Positions 27,777-35,443 of a stretch of DNA of 64,000 nt are shown in pieces (positions within the stretch are counted from its first letter, which is position 1; every line of letters starts with the position of its first letter). The stretch is from Pseudomonas putida S13.1.2 (GTDB lineage: Bacteria; Pseudomonadota; Gammaproteobacteria; Pseudomonadales; Pseudomonadaceae): NCBI RefSeq assembly GCF_000498395.2, contig NZ_CP010979.1, positions 5,242,501-5,306,500 on the forward strand. Reading direction: 5' to 3'. A model generated the notes under the pieces. It saw only the letters and a list, made by a program, of their open reading frames with translations, searched no databases and was not told where the DNA came from. The position numbers and the translations under genes are program-made.

Positions 27777-28385
27777 TCAACGCGGTGCCAGGTACCAGCT
27801 ACGGTCCGAGACCGTCCCCTGCAGCGGTACATCCCAACTGGCCTGCGCCAGCCGCTCGACTTTCTGGCATTCGTGCGCCAGCCCCAGCAGCAACGGTTTT
27901 TTCCAGGTTTGCCGACGCGCCTGGTAGGCCAGGCTGCGATCATAAAAGCCGCCACCCATGCCCAGGCGCCCGCCCACTTCGTCAAAACCGACCAGCGGTA
28001 GCAGGATCAGGTCCAGCGCCCAGACCGGCCGCTGACGCCTGCGGTCCGTGACCGGCTCGGGAATACGAAAGCGGTTGGGCTTGAGCTTTTCGCCCTGCTC
28101 GAACCGCTGGAACACCATGTGCGTGCGCGGCCAGGCGTGCAGCACCGGCAGGTAGGTGCGTTTGCCGCGACGCTGGGCTTCGCGCATCAGCAGGCCAGGG
28201 TCGATTTCGCCGTCGTTGGGCAGGTACAAGGCAATATGCCGGGCGCGGCGGAACAATGGGTGTTGCGCCAGCTGGCGGTACAGGCCGAGGGTGGCCTGGC
28301 GTTGCTGGGCAGGGGTGAGGGCGCGGCGGGCATTGCGAAGCAGGCGACGGAGCTGGGGGCGGGTGAGCGGCGCGGTGTCGGTCAT
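27777..28385 (-). CDS. fau: 5-formyltetrahydrofolate cyclo-ligase
   Basis: Converts 5-formyl-THF to 5,10-methenyl-THF with ATP, recycling a folate storage form. 202 residues. Visible motifs: RRLLRNARRAL at the N-terminus, HIALYLPNDGEIDPGLLM, and the conserved LPLVGFDEVGGRLGMGGGFYDRSLA substrate/ATP loop. Start at MTDTAPLTRPQ was chosen because the in-frame extension to 28433 is unconserved. It lies directly downstream of 6S RNA, the same arrangement as ssrS-ygfA in E. coli, where the two are co-transcribed. Confidence 0.93.
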   Translation of the reverse strand: MTDTAPLTRPQLRRLLRNARRALTPAQQRQATLGLYRQLAQHPLFRRARHIALYLPNDGEIDPGLLMREAQRRGKRTYLPVLHAWPRTHMVFQRFEQGEKLKPNRFRIPEPVTDRRRQRPVWALDLILLPLVGFDEVGGRLGMGGGFYDRSLAYQARRQTWKKPLLLGLAHECQKVERLAQASWDVPLQGTVSDRSWYLAPR

Positions 28386-28438
28386 GGCACGGGCGATCCC
28401 AGGATTGCTGGCCGGCACTGGAAGGTCGGCCAAAACGA

Positions 28439-28462
28439 ATTGCCCGCCTGAGGGGCGGGCAA
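28439..28462 (-). repeat. GC-rich hairpin between 6S RNA and fau
   Basis: GCCCGCC/GGGCGGGC-type stem between the 6S RNA 3' end and fau. On the minus strand the T-run is before the hairpin and only a weak AATTCGTTTT follows, so it is a poor terminator and could allow read-through into fau. Confidence 0.6.
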
Positions 28463-28471
28463 AAAAATTCA

Positions 28472-28649
28472 GGCTCCCCGGTCAGACCGCTGTCGGTGTA
28501 GCCCTTGAACCCGAAAGTTCAAGGTGGAGATTGCAGGGGGCGTTAAGGCTTTCCGTCGGGCGGACATGCACACCGGCCCCAGCGTGCAACCCCCGTGGTT
28601 GTGCGTATCGGCTCAGGGACATAACCGACTGGCGCATCCACCAGGGAGT
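28472..28649 (-). ncRNA. ssrS: 6S RNA (SsrS)
   Basis: About 178 nt. The sequence carries the conserved Pseudomonas 6S features: CGATACGCACAACCACGG, GGGCCGGTGTGCATGTCCG and CACCTTGAACTTTCGGGTTC. The 5' CTCCCTGG pairs with the 3' CCGGGGAG as the closing stem, leaving a large open bubble that mimics an open promoter. 6S RNA binds sigma-70 RNA polymerase in stationary phase. The 5' end is set from the -10 element just upstream; the 3' end is approximate. The flanking zapA and fau genes are the normal neighbours. Confidence 0.93.
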
Positions 28650-28655
28650 GGCGCC

Positions 28656-28661
28656 AGTATA
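28656..28661 (-). promoter_or_regulatory. -10 element of the 6S RNA promoter (TATACT)
   Basis: TATACT reads on the minus strand directly after the zapA stop codon, 7 bp before the expected 6S RNA start. No clear -35 was found. Confidence 0.6.
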
Positions 28662-28667
28662 CCAATC

Positions 28668-28988
28668 TCAGCCAATTTTGGTATCCGTGTCGTCGGACAA
28701 TGCCTTATCTACCCGATCCAGCAGGTCGCGCACCTGTTCGCGGTTGGTGCCGCTGACCGGGGCATCGGTGCGGTCTTCCTGGCGGTGCAGCATTTCGTGG
28801 GTAATGTTCAATGCCGCCATGACCGCGATGCGGTCGGCGCCAATCACCTTGCCGCTGCTGCGGATCTCGCGCATCTTGCCGTCCAGGTAGCGCGCGGCGC
28901 TGACCAGGTTGTTGCGCTCCTCCGGCGGGCAGATGATCGAGTATTCTTTGTCGAGGATCTGCACGGTGACGCTATTGCTTGAACTCAT
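28668..28988 (-). CDS. zapA: Cell division protein ZapA
   Basis: A 106-residue FtsZ-ring stabiliser. Begins MSSSNSVTVQILDKEYSI, with CPPEERNNLVSAARYLDGKMREIR as the family core and a C-terminal coiled-coil helix. It binds FtsZ filaments and bundles them at midcell. Its start overlaps the stop of the upstream coiled-coil gene (ATGA). A longer in-frame upstream frame runs through that gene and was rejected. Confidence 0.93.
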   Translation of the reverse strand: MSSSNSVTVQILDKEYSIICPPEERNNLVSAARYLDGKMREIRSSGKVIGADRIAVMAALNITHEMLHRQEDRTDAPVSGTNREQVRDLLDRVDKALSDDTDTKIG

Positions 28989-29203
28989 GAGTCTTGCTCC
29001 AGAGCCTTGAGGCGTAAGATCATCGACTCGACCTTGCGCTTGGCGATCTCGTTCTTTTCGATGAGGTGGGCGCGCTCTTCGCGCCAGGATTTTTCCTGAG
29101 CTACTAGGAGTGCATTTTGCCGTTTTAGTTGCTCGACGCGTTCGATCAGCAACTCGAATCGGCTCATCAGTGCCTGAAGGTCGTTCTCTTGCGTGGGTTG
29201 CAC
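28985..29203 (-). CDS. Short coiled-coil protein upstream of zapA (TIGR02449 family)
   Basis: A 72-residue, almost entirely helical protein with heptad-like leucines (LMSRFELLIERVEQLKRQNALL) that fits TIGR02449. The function is not established; its size and coiled coil recall ZapB. It overlaps zapA by 4 bp (ATGA), so the two are co-translated and probably co-regulated, which supports a role in division or cell shape, an inference. Confidence 0.87.
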   Translation of the reverse strand: MQPTQENDLQALMSRFELLIERVEQLKRQNALLVAQEKSWREERAHLIEKNEIAKRKVESMILRLKALEQDS

Positions 29204-29348
29204 TCGATTCGCTCCGTCGTTGAGTCACCTGGCGATGATGCCTCTCCCTGGGCCGCGACAGCCAGTGCCGATGGTCTTGGCGCGCCTGCCGGTGCTAGGA
29301 TACAAGGTCTCCATTCTAGTCATTGCGCCGTCTGGCGCCTAGCTGCCC

Positions 29349-29903
29349 ATGCCCAATACCCAATCGCCTTACATCGCCTTCGCCATGCTGCTCTCGAGCA
29401 ATGGTCATCCTGTCACCCCGGCCGAACTGCACGGCCTTTTGATCGGCCGCAGCTGCGCCGGTGCCGGTTTCGACGCCGATGCCTGGCTGGCCGATGCCGC
29501 GCAGTTGCTGGAAACCGAGCCCGGTGACACCGTGCGCAACGCCCTGATCGGCCTGCAGGAAATGGTCAAGGGTGAACTGACCAGCGACGACATGGCCATC
29601 GTCCTGCTGCTGCCTTCCGACGACGCCGCCCTGAGCGACCGCGCCACCGCGCTGGGCCAGTGGTGCGAAGGCTTCATTACCGGCTTTGGCCTGAATGCCG
29701 GCGGCAAGGACTTGTCTGACGAAGCCAAGGATGTGCTGCAGGACCTGGTGGCCATTTCCCAGGTACAGGAAGCCCTCGAAGAGTCCGAAGACGGCGAGAG
29801 CGACTACATGGAAGTCATGGAATACCTGCGCGTGGCGCCTCTGCTGCTGTTCTCCGAGCTGGCCAAGCCGGCCGCACCCGCGCCCAAGCCATCGCTGCAC
29901 TGA
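29349..29903 (+). CDS. ygfB: UPF0149 family protein YgfB
   Basis: A 184-residue UPF0149/YgfB protein. Motifs: LHGLLIGRSCAG near the N-terminus and WCEGFITGFGL in the second half. In P. aeruginosa YgfB represses the amidase gene ampDh3 and so raises beta-lactam resistance; the same here is inferred. It starts the ygfB-pepP-ubiH-hotdog-ubiI run; pepP begins 21 bp after its stop. A promoter must lie in the 145 bp shared with the divergent coiled-coil gene. Confidence 0.92.
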   Translation: MPNTQSPYIAFAMLLSSNGHPVTPAELHGLLIGRSCAGAGFDADAWLADAAQLLETEPGDTVRNALIGLQEMVKGELTSDDMAIVLLLPSDDAALSDRATALGQWCEGFITGFGLNAGGKDLSDEAKDVLQDLVAISQVQEALEESEDGESDYMEVMEYLRVAPLLLFSELAKPAAPAPKPSLH

Positions 29904-29924
29904 TCAACCGGGGGTAGTCTGCCC

Positions 29925-31259
29925 ATGAGCCACATTCCCAAGGGCGAGTATGCCCGTCGGCGCAAGGCGCTGATGGCGCAGATGGTCCCCAACAGCATCG
30001 CCATCCTGCCCGCTGCCGCAGTTGCCATCCGCAACCGCGACGTCGAGCACGTATACCGCCAGGACAGCGACTTCCAGTACCTCAGCGGCTTTCCGGAGCC
30101 TGAGGCGGTCATTGCGCTGATCCCGGGGCGTGAACATGGCGAGTACGTGCTGTTTTGCCGTGAGCGCAACCCGGAGCGCGAGCTGTGGGACGGGCTGCGG
30201 GCCGGCCAGGAAGGCGCAGTGCGCGATTTCGGCGCCGACGATGCCTTCCCCATCACCGACATCGACGAGATCCTGCCGGGCCTGATCGAAGGCCGCGAGC
30301 GTGTGTACAGCGCCATGGGCAGCAACCCCGAGTTCGACCGGCGGCTGATGGACTGGATCAACGTGATCCGCTCCAAGGCCCGCCTGGGCGCCCAGCCGCC
30401 GAACGAGTTCGTTGCGCTGGATCATCTGCTGCACGACATGCGCCTGTATAAATCGGCAGCGGAAGTGAAGGTGATGTGTGCCGCTGCAGCCATCTCGGCG
30501 CGGGCGCACGTGCGGGCCATGCAGGCCTGCCGGGCAGGGCTGCACGAATACAGCCTGGAAGCCGAACTGGACTATGAGTTCCGCAAGGGCGGCGCAAAGA
30601 TGCCCGCCTACGGCTCGATTGTCGCGGCCGGGCGCAATGGCTGCATCCTGCACTATCAGCAAAATGACGCCCCGCTCAAGGATGGCGACCTGGTACTGAT
30701 CGACGCCGGTTGCGAAATCGACTGCTACGCCAGCGACATCACCCGCACCTTCCCGGTCAGCGGGCGCTTTTCGCCCGAGCAGAAGGCCATCTACGAACTG
30801 GTGCTCAAGGCCCAGGCCGCGGCGTTTGCCGAAATCGCCCCGGGCAAACACTGGAACCACGCCCACGAGGCGACCGTGAAGGTCATTACCGAAGGCCTGG
30901 TCGAGCTTGGCCTGCTTTCGGGCGAGGTGCAGGCGCTGATCGACAGCGAGGCCTATCGCGCCTTCTACATGCACCGTGCCGGGCATTGGCTGGGCATGGA
31001 TGTGCACGACGTGGGCGAGTACAAGGTGGGTGGCGAGTGGCGTGTGCTGGAGCCCGGCATGGCGCTGACCGTCGAGCCGGGCATCTACATAGGCGCCGAC
31101 AATCAGGCCGTGGCCAAAAAATGGCGCGGCATTGGTGTAAGGATCGAGGACGACGTGGTAGTGACCAGGCAAGGTTGTGAAATCCTGACTTCGGGCGTGC
31201 CGCGCACGGTTGCCGAGATCGAGGCGCTGATGCAGGCCGCCCGCAAGGACGCGGCATGA
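29925..31259 (+). CDS. pepP: Xaa-Pro aminopeptidase PepP
   Basis: Dinuclear manganese aminopeptidase that removes N-terminal residues before proline. 444 residues. The pita-bread metal ligands are visible: DAGCEIDCYASDITRTF (two aspartates), HRAGHWLGMDVHD (histidine), EPGIYIG (glutamate) and GVRIEDDVVV (glutamate). The N-terminal creatinase-like domain covers about the first 170 residues. Its stop overlaps the ubiH start by 4 bp (ATGA). Confidence 0.96.
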   Translation: MSHIPKGEYARRRKALMAQMVPNSIAILPAAAVAIRNRDVEHVYRQDSDFQYLSGFPEPEAVIALIPGREHGEYVLFCRERNPERELWDGLRAGQEGAVRDFGADDAFPITDIDEILPGLIEGRERVYSAMGSNPEFDRRLMDWINVIRSKARLGAQPPNEFVALDHLLHDMRLYKSAAEVKVMCAAAAISARAHVRAMQACRAGLHEYSLEAELDYEFRKGGAKMPAYGSIVAAGRNGCILHYQQNDAPLKDGDLVLIDAGCEIDCYASDITRTFPVSGRFSPEQKAIYELVLKAQAAAFAEIAPGKHWNHAHEATVKVITEGLVELGLLSGEVQALIDSEAYRAFYMHRAGHWLGMDVHDVGEYKVGGEWRVLEPGMALTVEPGIYIGADNQAVAKKWRGIGVRIEDDVVVTRQGCEILTSGVPRTVAEIEALMQAARKDAA

Positions 31260-32455
31260 GTCGCGTGAACCTGGCGATCATTGGCGGTGGCCTGGTAGGC
31301 GCAAGCCTGGCGTTGGCCCTGCAGGCCGGGGCCAAGGCGCGCGGCTGGAAGATCTTGCTGATCGAGCCGTTCGCACCCGGTGACAGCTTTCAGCCCAGCT
31401 ACGATGCGCGCTCCTCGGCGTTGTCGTTCGGCACCCAGCAGATCTACCAGCAGCAGGGCCTTTGGCAGGCCATCGGCCGGCGTGCCGAGCCGATCCGGCA
31501 AATTCACGTGTCTGACCGTGGTCGCTTCGGCGCCACCCGTCTGGATGCCCAGGAAGAAGGCGTACCGGCGCTGGGCTACGTGGTGGAAAACGCCTGGCTT
31601 GGCCAATGCTTGTGGCAAGGGCTGGACAGTGACGTGGTGAGCTGGCGCTGCCCGGCGGAAGTGACCTCGATGCAGGCGATCGAAGGCGGTTACCGCCTGG
31701 GGTTGAATGACGACACCCAGCTGGAATGCGACCTGGCGGTACTGGCCGACGGTGGCCGCTCCGGCCTGCGCGAGCAGTTGGGCATTCACGTACGCCACAC
31801 GCCGTACCAGCAGAGTGCGTTGATCGCCAACATCACCCCGGGTGAAGCCCACGGTGGCCAGGCGTTCGAGCGCTTCACCGAAGAAGGCCCCATGGCCCTG
31901 CTGCCGTTGCCGGATAACCGCTGTGCACTGGTGTGGACACGCCAGGGCATGGATGCGCGGCGCCTGGCCGACATTGATGAGCGCAGCTTCCTGCGCGAGC
32001 TGCAAGGCGTGTTTGGCTATCGCCTGGGCGCGTTGCGCCAGGTCGGCGCCCGGCACCTTTACCCCTTGTCGCTGATCGAGGCCCAGGAGCAGGTGCGGCC
32101 GCACCTGGTGGTCCTGGGTAATGCCGCGCACAGCCTGCACCCCATTGCTGGCCAGGGCTTCAACCTGTCGCTGCGCGATGTGCAGTCGCTGGCCGACGCA
32201 TTGCTGGCCGGCCCGCAGCAGCCTGGCGACCTGGCCACGCTGCAGGCTTACGCCCAGCGCCAGCGCCTGGACCAGGCCGTGACCATCGGCTTTTCCGACC
32301 AGGTCACCCGCCTGTTCGGCAGCAACCAGCCGTTGCTGGCCGCAGGGCGCAACCTTGGCCTGCTCGGGCTCGACCTGCTGCCGCCGGCCAAAAGCTGGTT
32401 CGCCCGCCAGGCCATGGGCCTGGGCACCCGCCCCGATCCGCGGGGGCAGGCATGA
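31256..32455 (+). CDS. ubiH: 2-octaprenyl-6-methoxyphenol hydroxylase UbiH
   Basis: FAD-dependent monooxygenase of ubiquinone ring hydroxylation. 399 residues. FAD dinucleotide motif IIGGGLVGASLALAL at residues 6-20, middle motif ECDLAVLADGGRSGLR, and second FAD motif LVVLGNAAHSLHPIAGQGFNL. It overlaps pepP and the next gene, both by ATGA, in the order seen in E. coli pepP-ubiH. It was assigned UbiH rather than UbiI by position next to pepP and sequence feel. Confidence 0.9.
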   Translation: MSRVNLAIIGGGLVGASLALALQAGAKARGWKILLIEPFAPGDSFQPSYDARSSALSFGTQQIYQQQGLWQAIGRRAEPIRQIHVSDRGRFGATRLDAQEEGVPALGYVVENAWLGQCLWQGLDSDVVSWRCPAEVTSMQAIEGGYRLGLNDDTQLECDLAVLADGGRSGLREQLGIHVRHTPYQQSALIANITPGEAHGGQAFERFTEEGPMALLPLPDNRCALVWTRQGMDARRLADIDERSFLRELQGVFGYRLGALRQVGARHLYPLSLIEAQEQVRPHLVVLGNAAHSLHPIAGQGFNLSLRDVQSLADALLAGPQQPGDLATLQAYAQRQRLDQAVTIGFSDQVTRLFGSNQPLLAAGRNLGLLGLDLLPPAKSWFARQAMGLGTRPDPRGQA

Positions 32456-32934
32456 GCAACCCGCGTAAACTGGCACGCCGTGCGCGTATGTTGCGCTGGA
32501 TGCTCAACCTGTACCCGCCGTACCTGGGCGCTGGTATCCGCGTGCAGTCCATCAGCCCGGACCTGCGCAGCGTCAAGGTAGCGATGAAGCTGACCCGCTG
32601 GAACCGCAACTATGTCGGCACCCAGTTCGGCGGCAGCCTGTATTCGATGGTCGACCCTTTCTACATGTTGCTGCTGATCGAGCAGTTGGGCCGCGACTAT
32701 ATCGTCTGGGACAAGGCCGCCAGCATCGATTTCATCTCGCCGGGCAAAGGCCCGGTGTATGCCGAGTTCCACGTCGATGACGCGCTGCTGGACGACATCC
32801 GCCAGCAGACCGCCACCGGCAAGAAGTGCCTGCCGCGATTGCAGGTCGATATCCGCGATGGCGCCGGCGAGCTGGTAGCGCGGGTCGATAAAACCCTATA
32901 CGTGCGGCTCAAGCCGCAAGCGAGGCTGGCGTAA
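32452..32934 (+). CDS. DUF4442 hotdog-fold (thioesterase-like) protein
   Basis: A 160-residue protein with a PaaI/DUF4442 hotdog fold. The region RNYVGTQFGGSLYSMVDPFYMLLLIEQL is the diagnostic hotdog helix with surrounding strands. It lacks a clear Asp/Glu catalytic pair of acyl-CoA thioesterases, so substrate and activity are unknown. It is embedded between ubiH and ubiI with ATGA and a 3-bp gap, so it is expressed with the ubiquinone hydroxylases. Confidence 0.82.
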   Translation: MSNPRKLARRARMLRWMLNLYPPYLGAGIRVQSISPDLRSVKVAMKLTRWNRNYVGTQFGGSLYSMVDPFYMLLLIEQLGRDYIVWDKAASIDFISPGKGPVYAEFHVDDALLDDIRQQTATGKKCLPRLQVDIRDGAGELVARVDKTLYVRLKPQARLA

Positions 32935-32937
32935 GGC

Positions 32938-34161
32938 ATGGAAATGCGCGCAGATCTGTTGATTGTCGGTGCCGGTATGGTCGGCAGCGCACTGGCCCTG
33001 GCGTTGCGCCACAGTGGCTTGCAAATCCTCTTGCTCGATGGCGGCCCGCTGACGGTCAAGCCCTTCGACGCCCAGGCGCCGTTCGAGCCACGTGTCAGCG
33101 CGCTGTCGGCGGCCAGCCAGCGCATCCTCGAGCGCCTCGGCGCGTGGGACGGCATCGCCCAGCGGCGTGCTACGCCGTATTCCGACATGCAGGTGTGGGA
33201 TGGCAGCGGCACCGGGCAGATTCACTTCTCGGCCGCCAGCGTGCACGCCCAGGTGCTTGGCCATATCGTCGAGAACCGGGTGGTGCAGGATGGCCTGCTG
33301 GAGCGCCTGCACGACAGCGACATCGGCCTGCTGCCCAACGCGCGGCTGGAGCAGTTGCGTCGCTCGGGGGACGAGTGGTTGCTGACCCTGGCTGATGGCC
33401 GGCAACTGCGTGCACCGCTGGTGATCGCCGCCGACGGTGCCAATTCGGCGGTGCGGCGCCTGGCTGGCTGCGAAACCCGCGAATGGGATTACCTGCACCA
33501 TGCCATCGTCACCAGCGTGCGCTGCAGTGCCGGGCATCAGGGCACGGCCTGGCAGCGCTTCACCGATGAGGGGCCGTTGGCGTTTCTGCCGTTGACCCGC
33601 GATGGCCAGCAGGATTGGTGCTCGATTGTGTGGTCGACCACCCCGGAGCATGCCGAGCAGTTGATGGCACTGGATGACGCCGCCTTCCTGCAGGCCCTGG
33701 AGCGTGCTTTCGAGGGGCGCCTGGGTGACGTGCTGCAGGCCGACCCGCGGGTGTGCGTGCCGCTGCGCCAGCGCCACGCCAAGCGCTATGTGGATGAAGG
33801 CCTGGCCTTGATCGGCGATGCTGCGCACACCATCCACCCGCTGGCGGGGCAGGGCGTCAACCTGGGCTTCCTCGATGCTGCGGTGCTGGCCGAAGTGCTG
33901 GTCAATGCCTGCGAGCGCGGTGAGCGGCTGGCAGATGTGAAGGTGTTGAGCCGTTACGAGCGGCGGCGCATGCCGCACAACCTGGCGCTGATGGCGGCCA
34001 TGGAGGGCTTTGAGCGGTTGTTCCAGGCCAACCCGCTACCGTTGCGCTGGTTGCGTAACAGCGGGTTGAAACTGGTGGAGCAGATGCCGGAGGCCAAGGC
34101 GGTATTCGTGCGCCAGGCGCTGGGGTTGAGTGGCGATCTGCCGGATCTGGCCAAAGCCTGA
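32938..34161 (+). CDS. ubiI: FAD-dependent ubiquinone hydroxylase UbiI (VisC-like)
   Basis: A 407-residue flavoprotein monooxygenase of the UbiI/VisC group, which hydroxylates 2-octaprenylphenol. FAD motif LLIVGAGMVGSALALAL near the N-terminus, IAADGANSAVRRLAGC in the middle, LIGDAAHTIHPLAGQGVNLGF as the second motif. It starts 3 bp after the hotdog gene. A start six bases later (MRADL) is possible. Last gene of the run. Confidence 0.9.
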   Translation: MEMRADLLIVGAGMVGSALALALRHSGLQILLLDGGPLTVKPFDAQAPFEPRVSALSAASQRILERLGAWDGIAQRRATPYSDMQVWDGSGTGQIHFSAASVHAQVLGHIVENRVVQDGLLERLHDSDIGLLPNARLEQLRRSGDEWLLTLADGRQLRAPLVIAADGANSAVRRLAGCETREWDYLHHAIVTSVRCSAGHQGTAWQRFTDEGPLAFLPLTRDGQQDWCSIVWSTTPEHAEQLMALDDAAFLQALERAFEGRLGDVLQADPRVCVPLRQRHAKRYVDEGLALIGDAAHTIHPLAGQGVNLGFLDAAVLAEVLVNACERGERLADVKVLSRYERRRMPHNLALMAAMEGFERLFQANPLPLRWLRNSGLKLVEQMPEAKAVFVRQALGLSGDLPDLAKA

Positions 34162-34281
34162 AGGCTGCTCCTGCAATGGGCGGTGCAAGCTCTGCAACAT
34201 CCGGTAACTGCTAGGTAGATGAGCCAGAAAATGGGATTCACTACCATTCGCACCTCTCAAACGATCCGAGGAGTGCTTCCC

Positions 34282-35283
34282 ATGTTGCCACGCAAGCCCC
34301 TACTGGCCGCCCTGGCCCTGACCCTGTTCGGTGGCACTGCCCAAGCGGCGGACGAAGTGGTGGTGTACTCCTCGCGCATCGACGAGCTGATCAAGCCGGT
34401 GTTCGATGCCTATACCGCCAAGACCGGGGTCAAGATCAAGTTCATCACCGACAAGGAAGCCCCGCTGATGCAACGCATCAAGGCCGAGGGCGACAACGGC
34501 GTGGCCGACCTGCTGTTGACCGTCGATGCCGGCAACCTGTGGCAAGCCGAGCAGATGGGCATCCTGCAGCCGATCAAGTCCGACATCATCGACCAGAACA
34601 TTCCGCCGCAGTACCGCGCCTCGTCCCATGACTGGACCGGCCTGAGCCTGCGCGCCCGCACCATCATCTACTCCACCGAGCGGGTCAAACCCGAGGAGTT
34701 GAGCACCTACGAAGCCCTGGCTGACAAACAGTGGGAAGGCCGCCTGTGCCTGCGCACGGCGAAGAAGGTGTACAACCAGTCGCTCACCGCCACCCTGATC
34801 GAGACCCATGGCGAGGCGAAGACCGAGCAGATCGTCAAAGGCTGGGTCAACAACCTGTCCACCGACGTGTTCTCCGATGACAACGCGGTGATCCAGGCCA
34901 TCGAGGCCGGCCAGTGCGACGTGGGCGTGGTCAACACCTACTACTACGGCCGCCTGCACAAGCAGAACCCGAACCTGCCGGTGAAGATCTTCTGGCCCAA
35001 CCAGGGTGACCGTGGCGTGCACGTCAACCTGTCGGGTATTGGCCTGACCAAGCACGCGCCACACCCGGAAGCGGCGAAAAAGCTGGTGGAATGGATGACG
35101 GGCGAAGACGCGCAAAAGCTGTTTGCCGACATCAACCAGGAGTTCCCGGCCAACCCGAAGGTGAAGCCTTCCGAGGAGGTGGCGGCGTGGGGCAGCTTCA
35201 AGGCTGACAGCATTCCAGTGGAAATTGCCGGCAAGCGCCAGGCCGAAGCCATTCGCCTGATGGATCGCGCTGGCTACAACTAA
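34282..35283 (+). CDS. Ferric iron ABC transporter substrate-binding protein (FutA/HitA-like)
   Basis: A 333-residue periplasmic binding protein with signal peptide (MLPRKPLLAALALTLFGGTAQA). The mature start DEVVVYSSRIDELIKPVF is typical of ferric-ion binding proteins of the FbpA/FutA group, and VGVVNTYYYGRLH carries the conserved tyrosine ligands. GAGGAG precedes the chosen ATG by nine bases; the upstream in-frame ATG at 34219 would extend past the signal sequence. The permease gene follows beyond a REP pair, but no ATPase gene is adjacent. Confidence 0.92.
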   Translation: MLPRKPLLAALALTLFGGTAQAADEVVVYSSRIDELIKPVFDAYTAKTGVKIKFITDKEAPLMQRIKAEGDNGVADLLLTVDAGNLWQAEQMGILQPIKSDIIDQNIPPQYRASSHDWTGLSLRARTIIYSTERVKPEELSTYEALADKQWEGRLCLRTAKKVYNQSLTATLIETHGEAKTEQIVKGWVNNLSTDVFSDDNAVIQAIEAGQCDVGVVNTYYYGRLHKQNPNLPVKIFWPNQGDRGVHVNLSGIGLTKHAPHPEAAKKLVEWMTGEDAQKLFADINQEFPANPKVKPSEEVAAWGSFKADSIPVEIAGKRQAEAIRLMDRAGYN

Positions 35284-35315
35284 GCGCCAGGCCTTATCCT
35301 TCCGGGGCCTTTCAG

Positions 35316-35408
35316 GGCCTCTTCGCGGGTGAACCCGCTCCCACAGGGATCGCACAATACTTGTATCTTGTGCAGCCCCTGTGGGAGCGGGTTCACCCGC
35401 GAACGACC
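35316..35408. repeat. Inverted REP pair (TTCGCGGGTGAACCCGCTCCCACAGG type)
   Basis: Left half CGCGGGTGAACCCGCTCCCA and right half TGGGAGCGGGTTCACCCGCG, separated by about 35 bp. It lies inside the iron-transporter gap and would stop or stabilise the binding-protein mRNA, giving more binding protein than permease. Confidence 0.92.
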
Positions 35409-35443
35409 GCGCAGCGGTCGCCATCGCACTCGAGATTTCAGCC

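Noticed and set aside
35381..35443. ATG start for the iron permease at 35381
   Set aside because: Lies inside the REP pair and gives a leader encoded by repeat sequence; the TTG at 35444 has a purine-rich upstream site.
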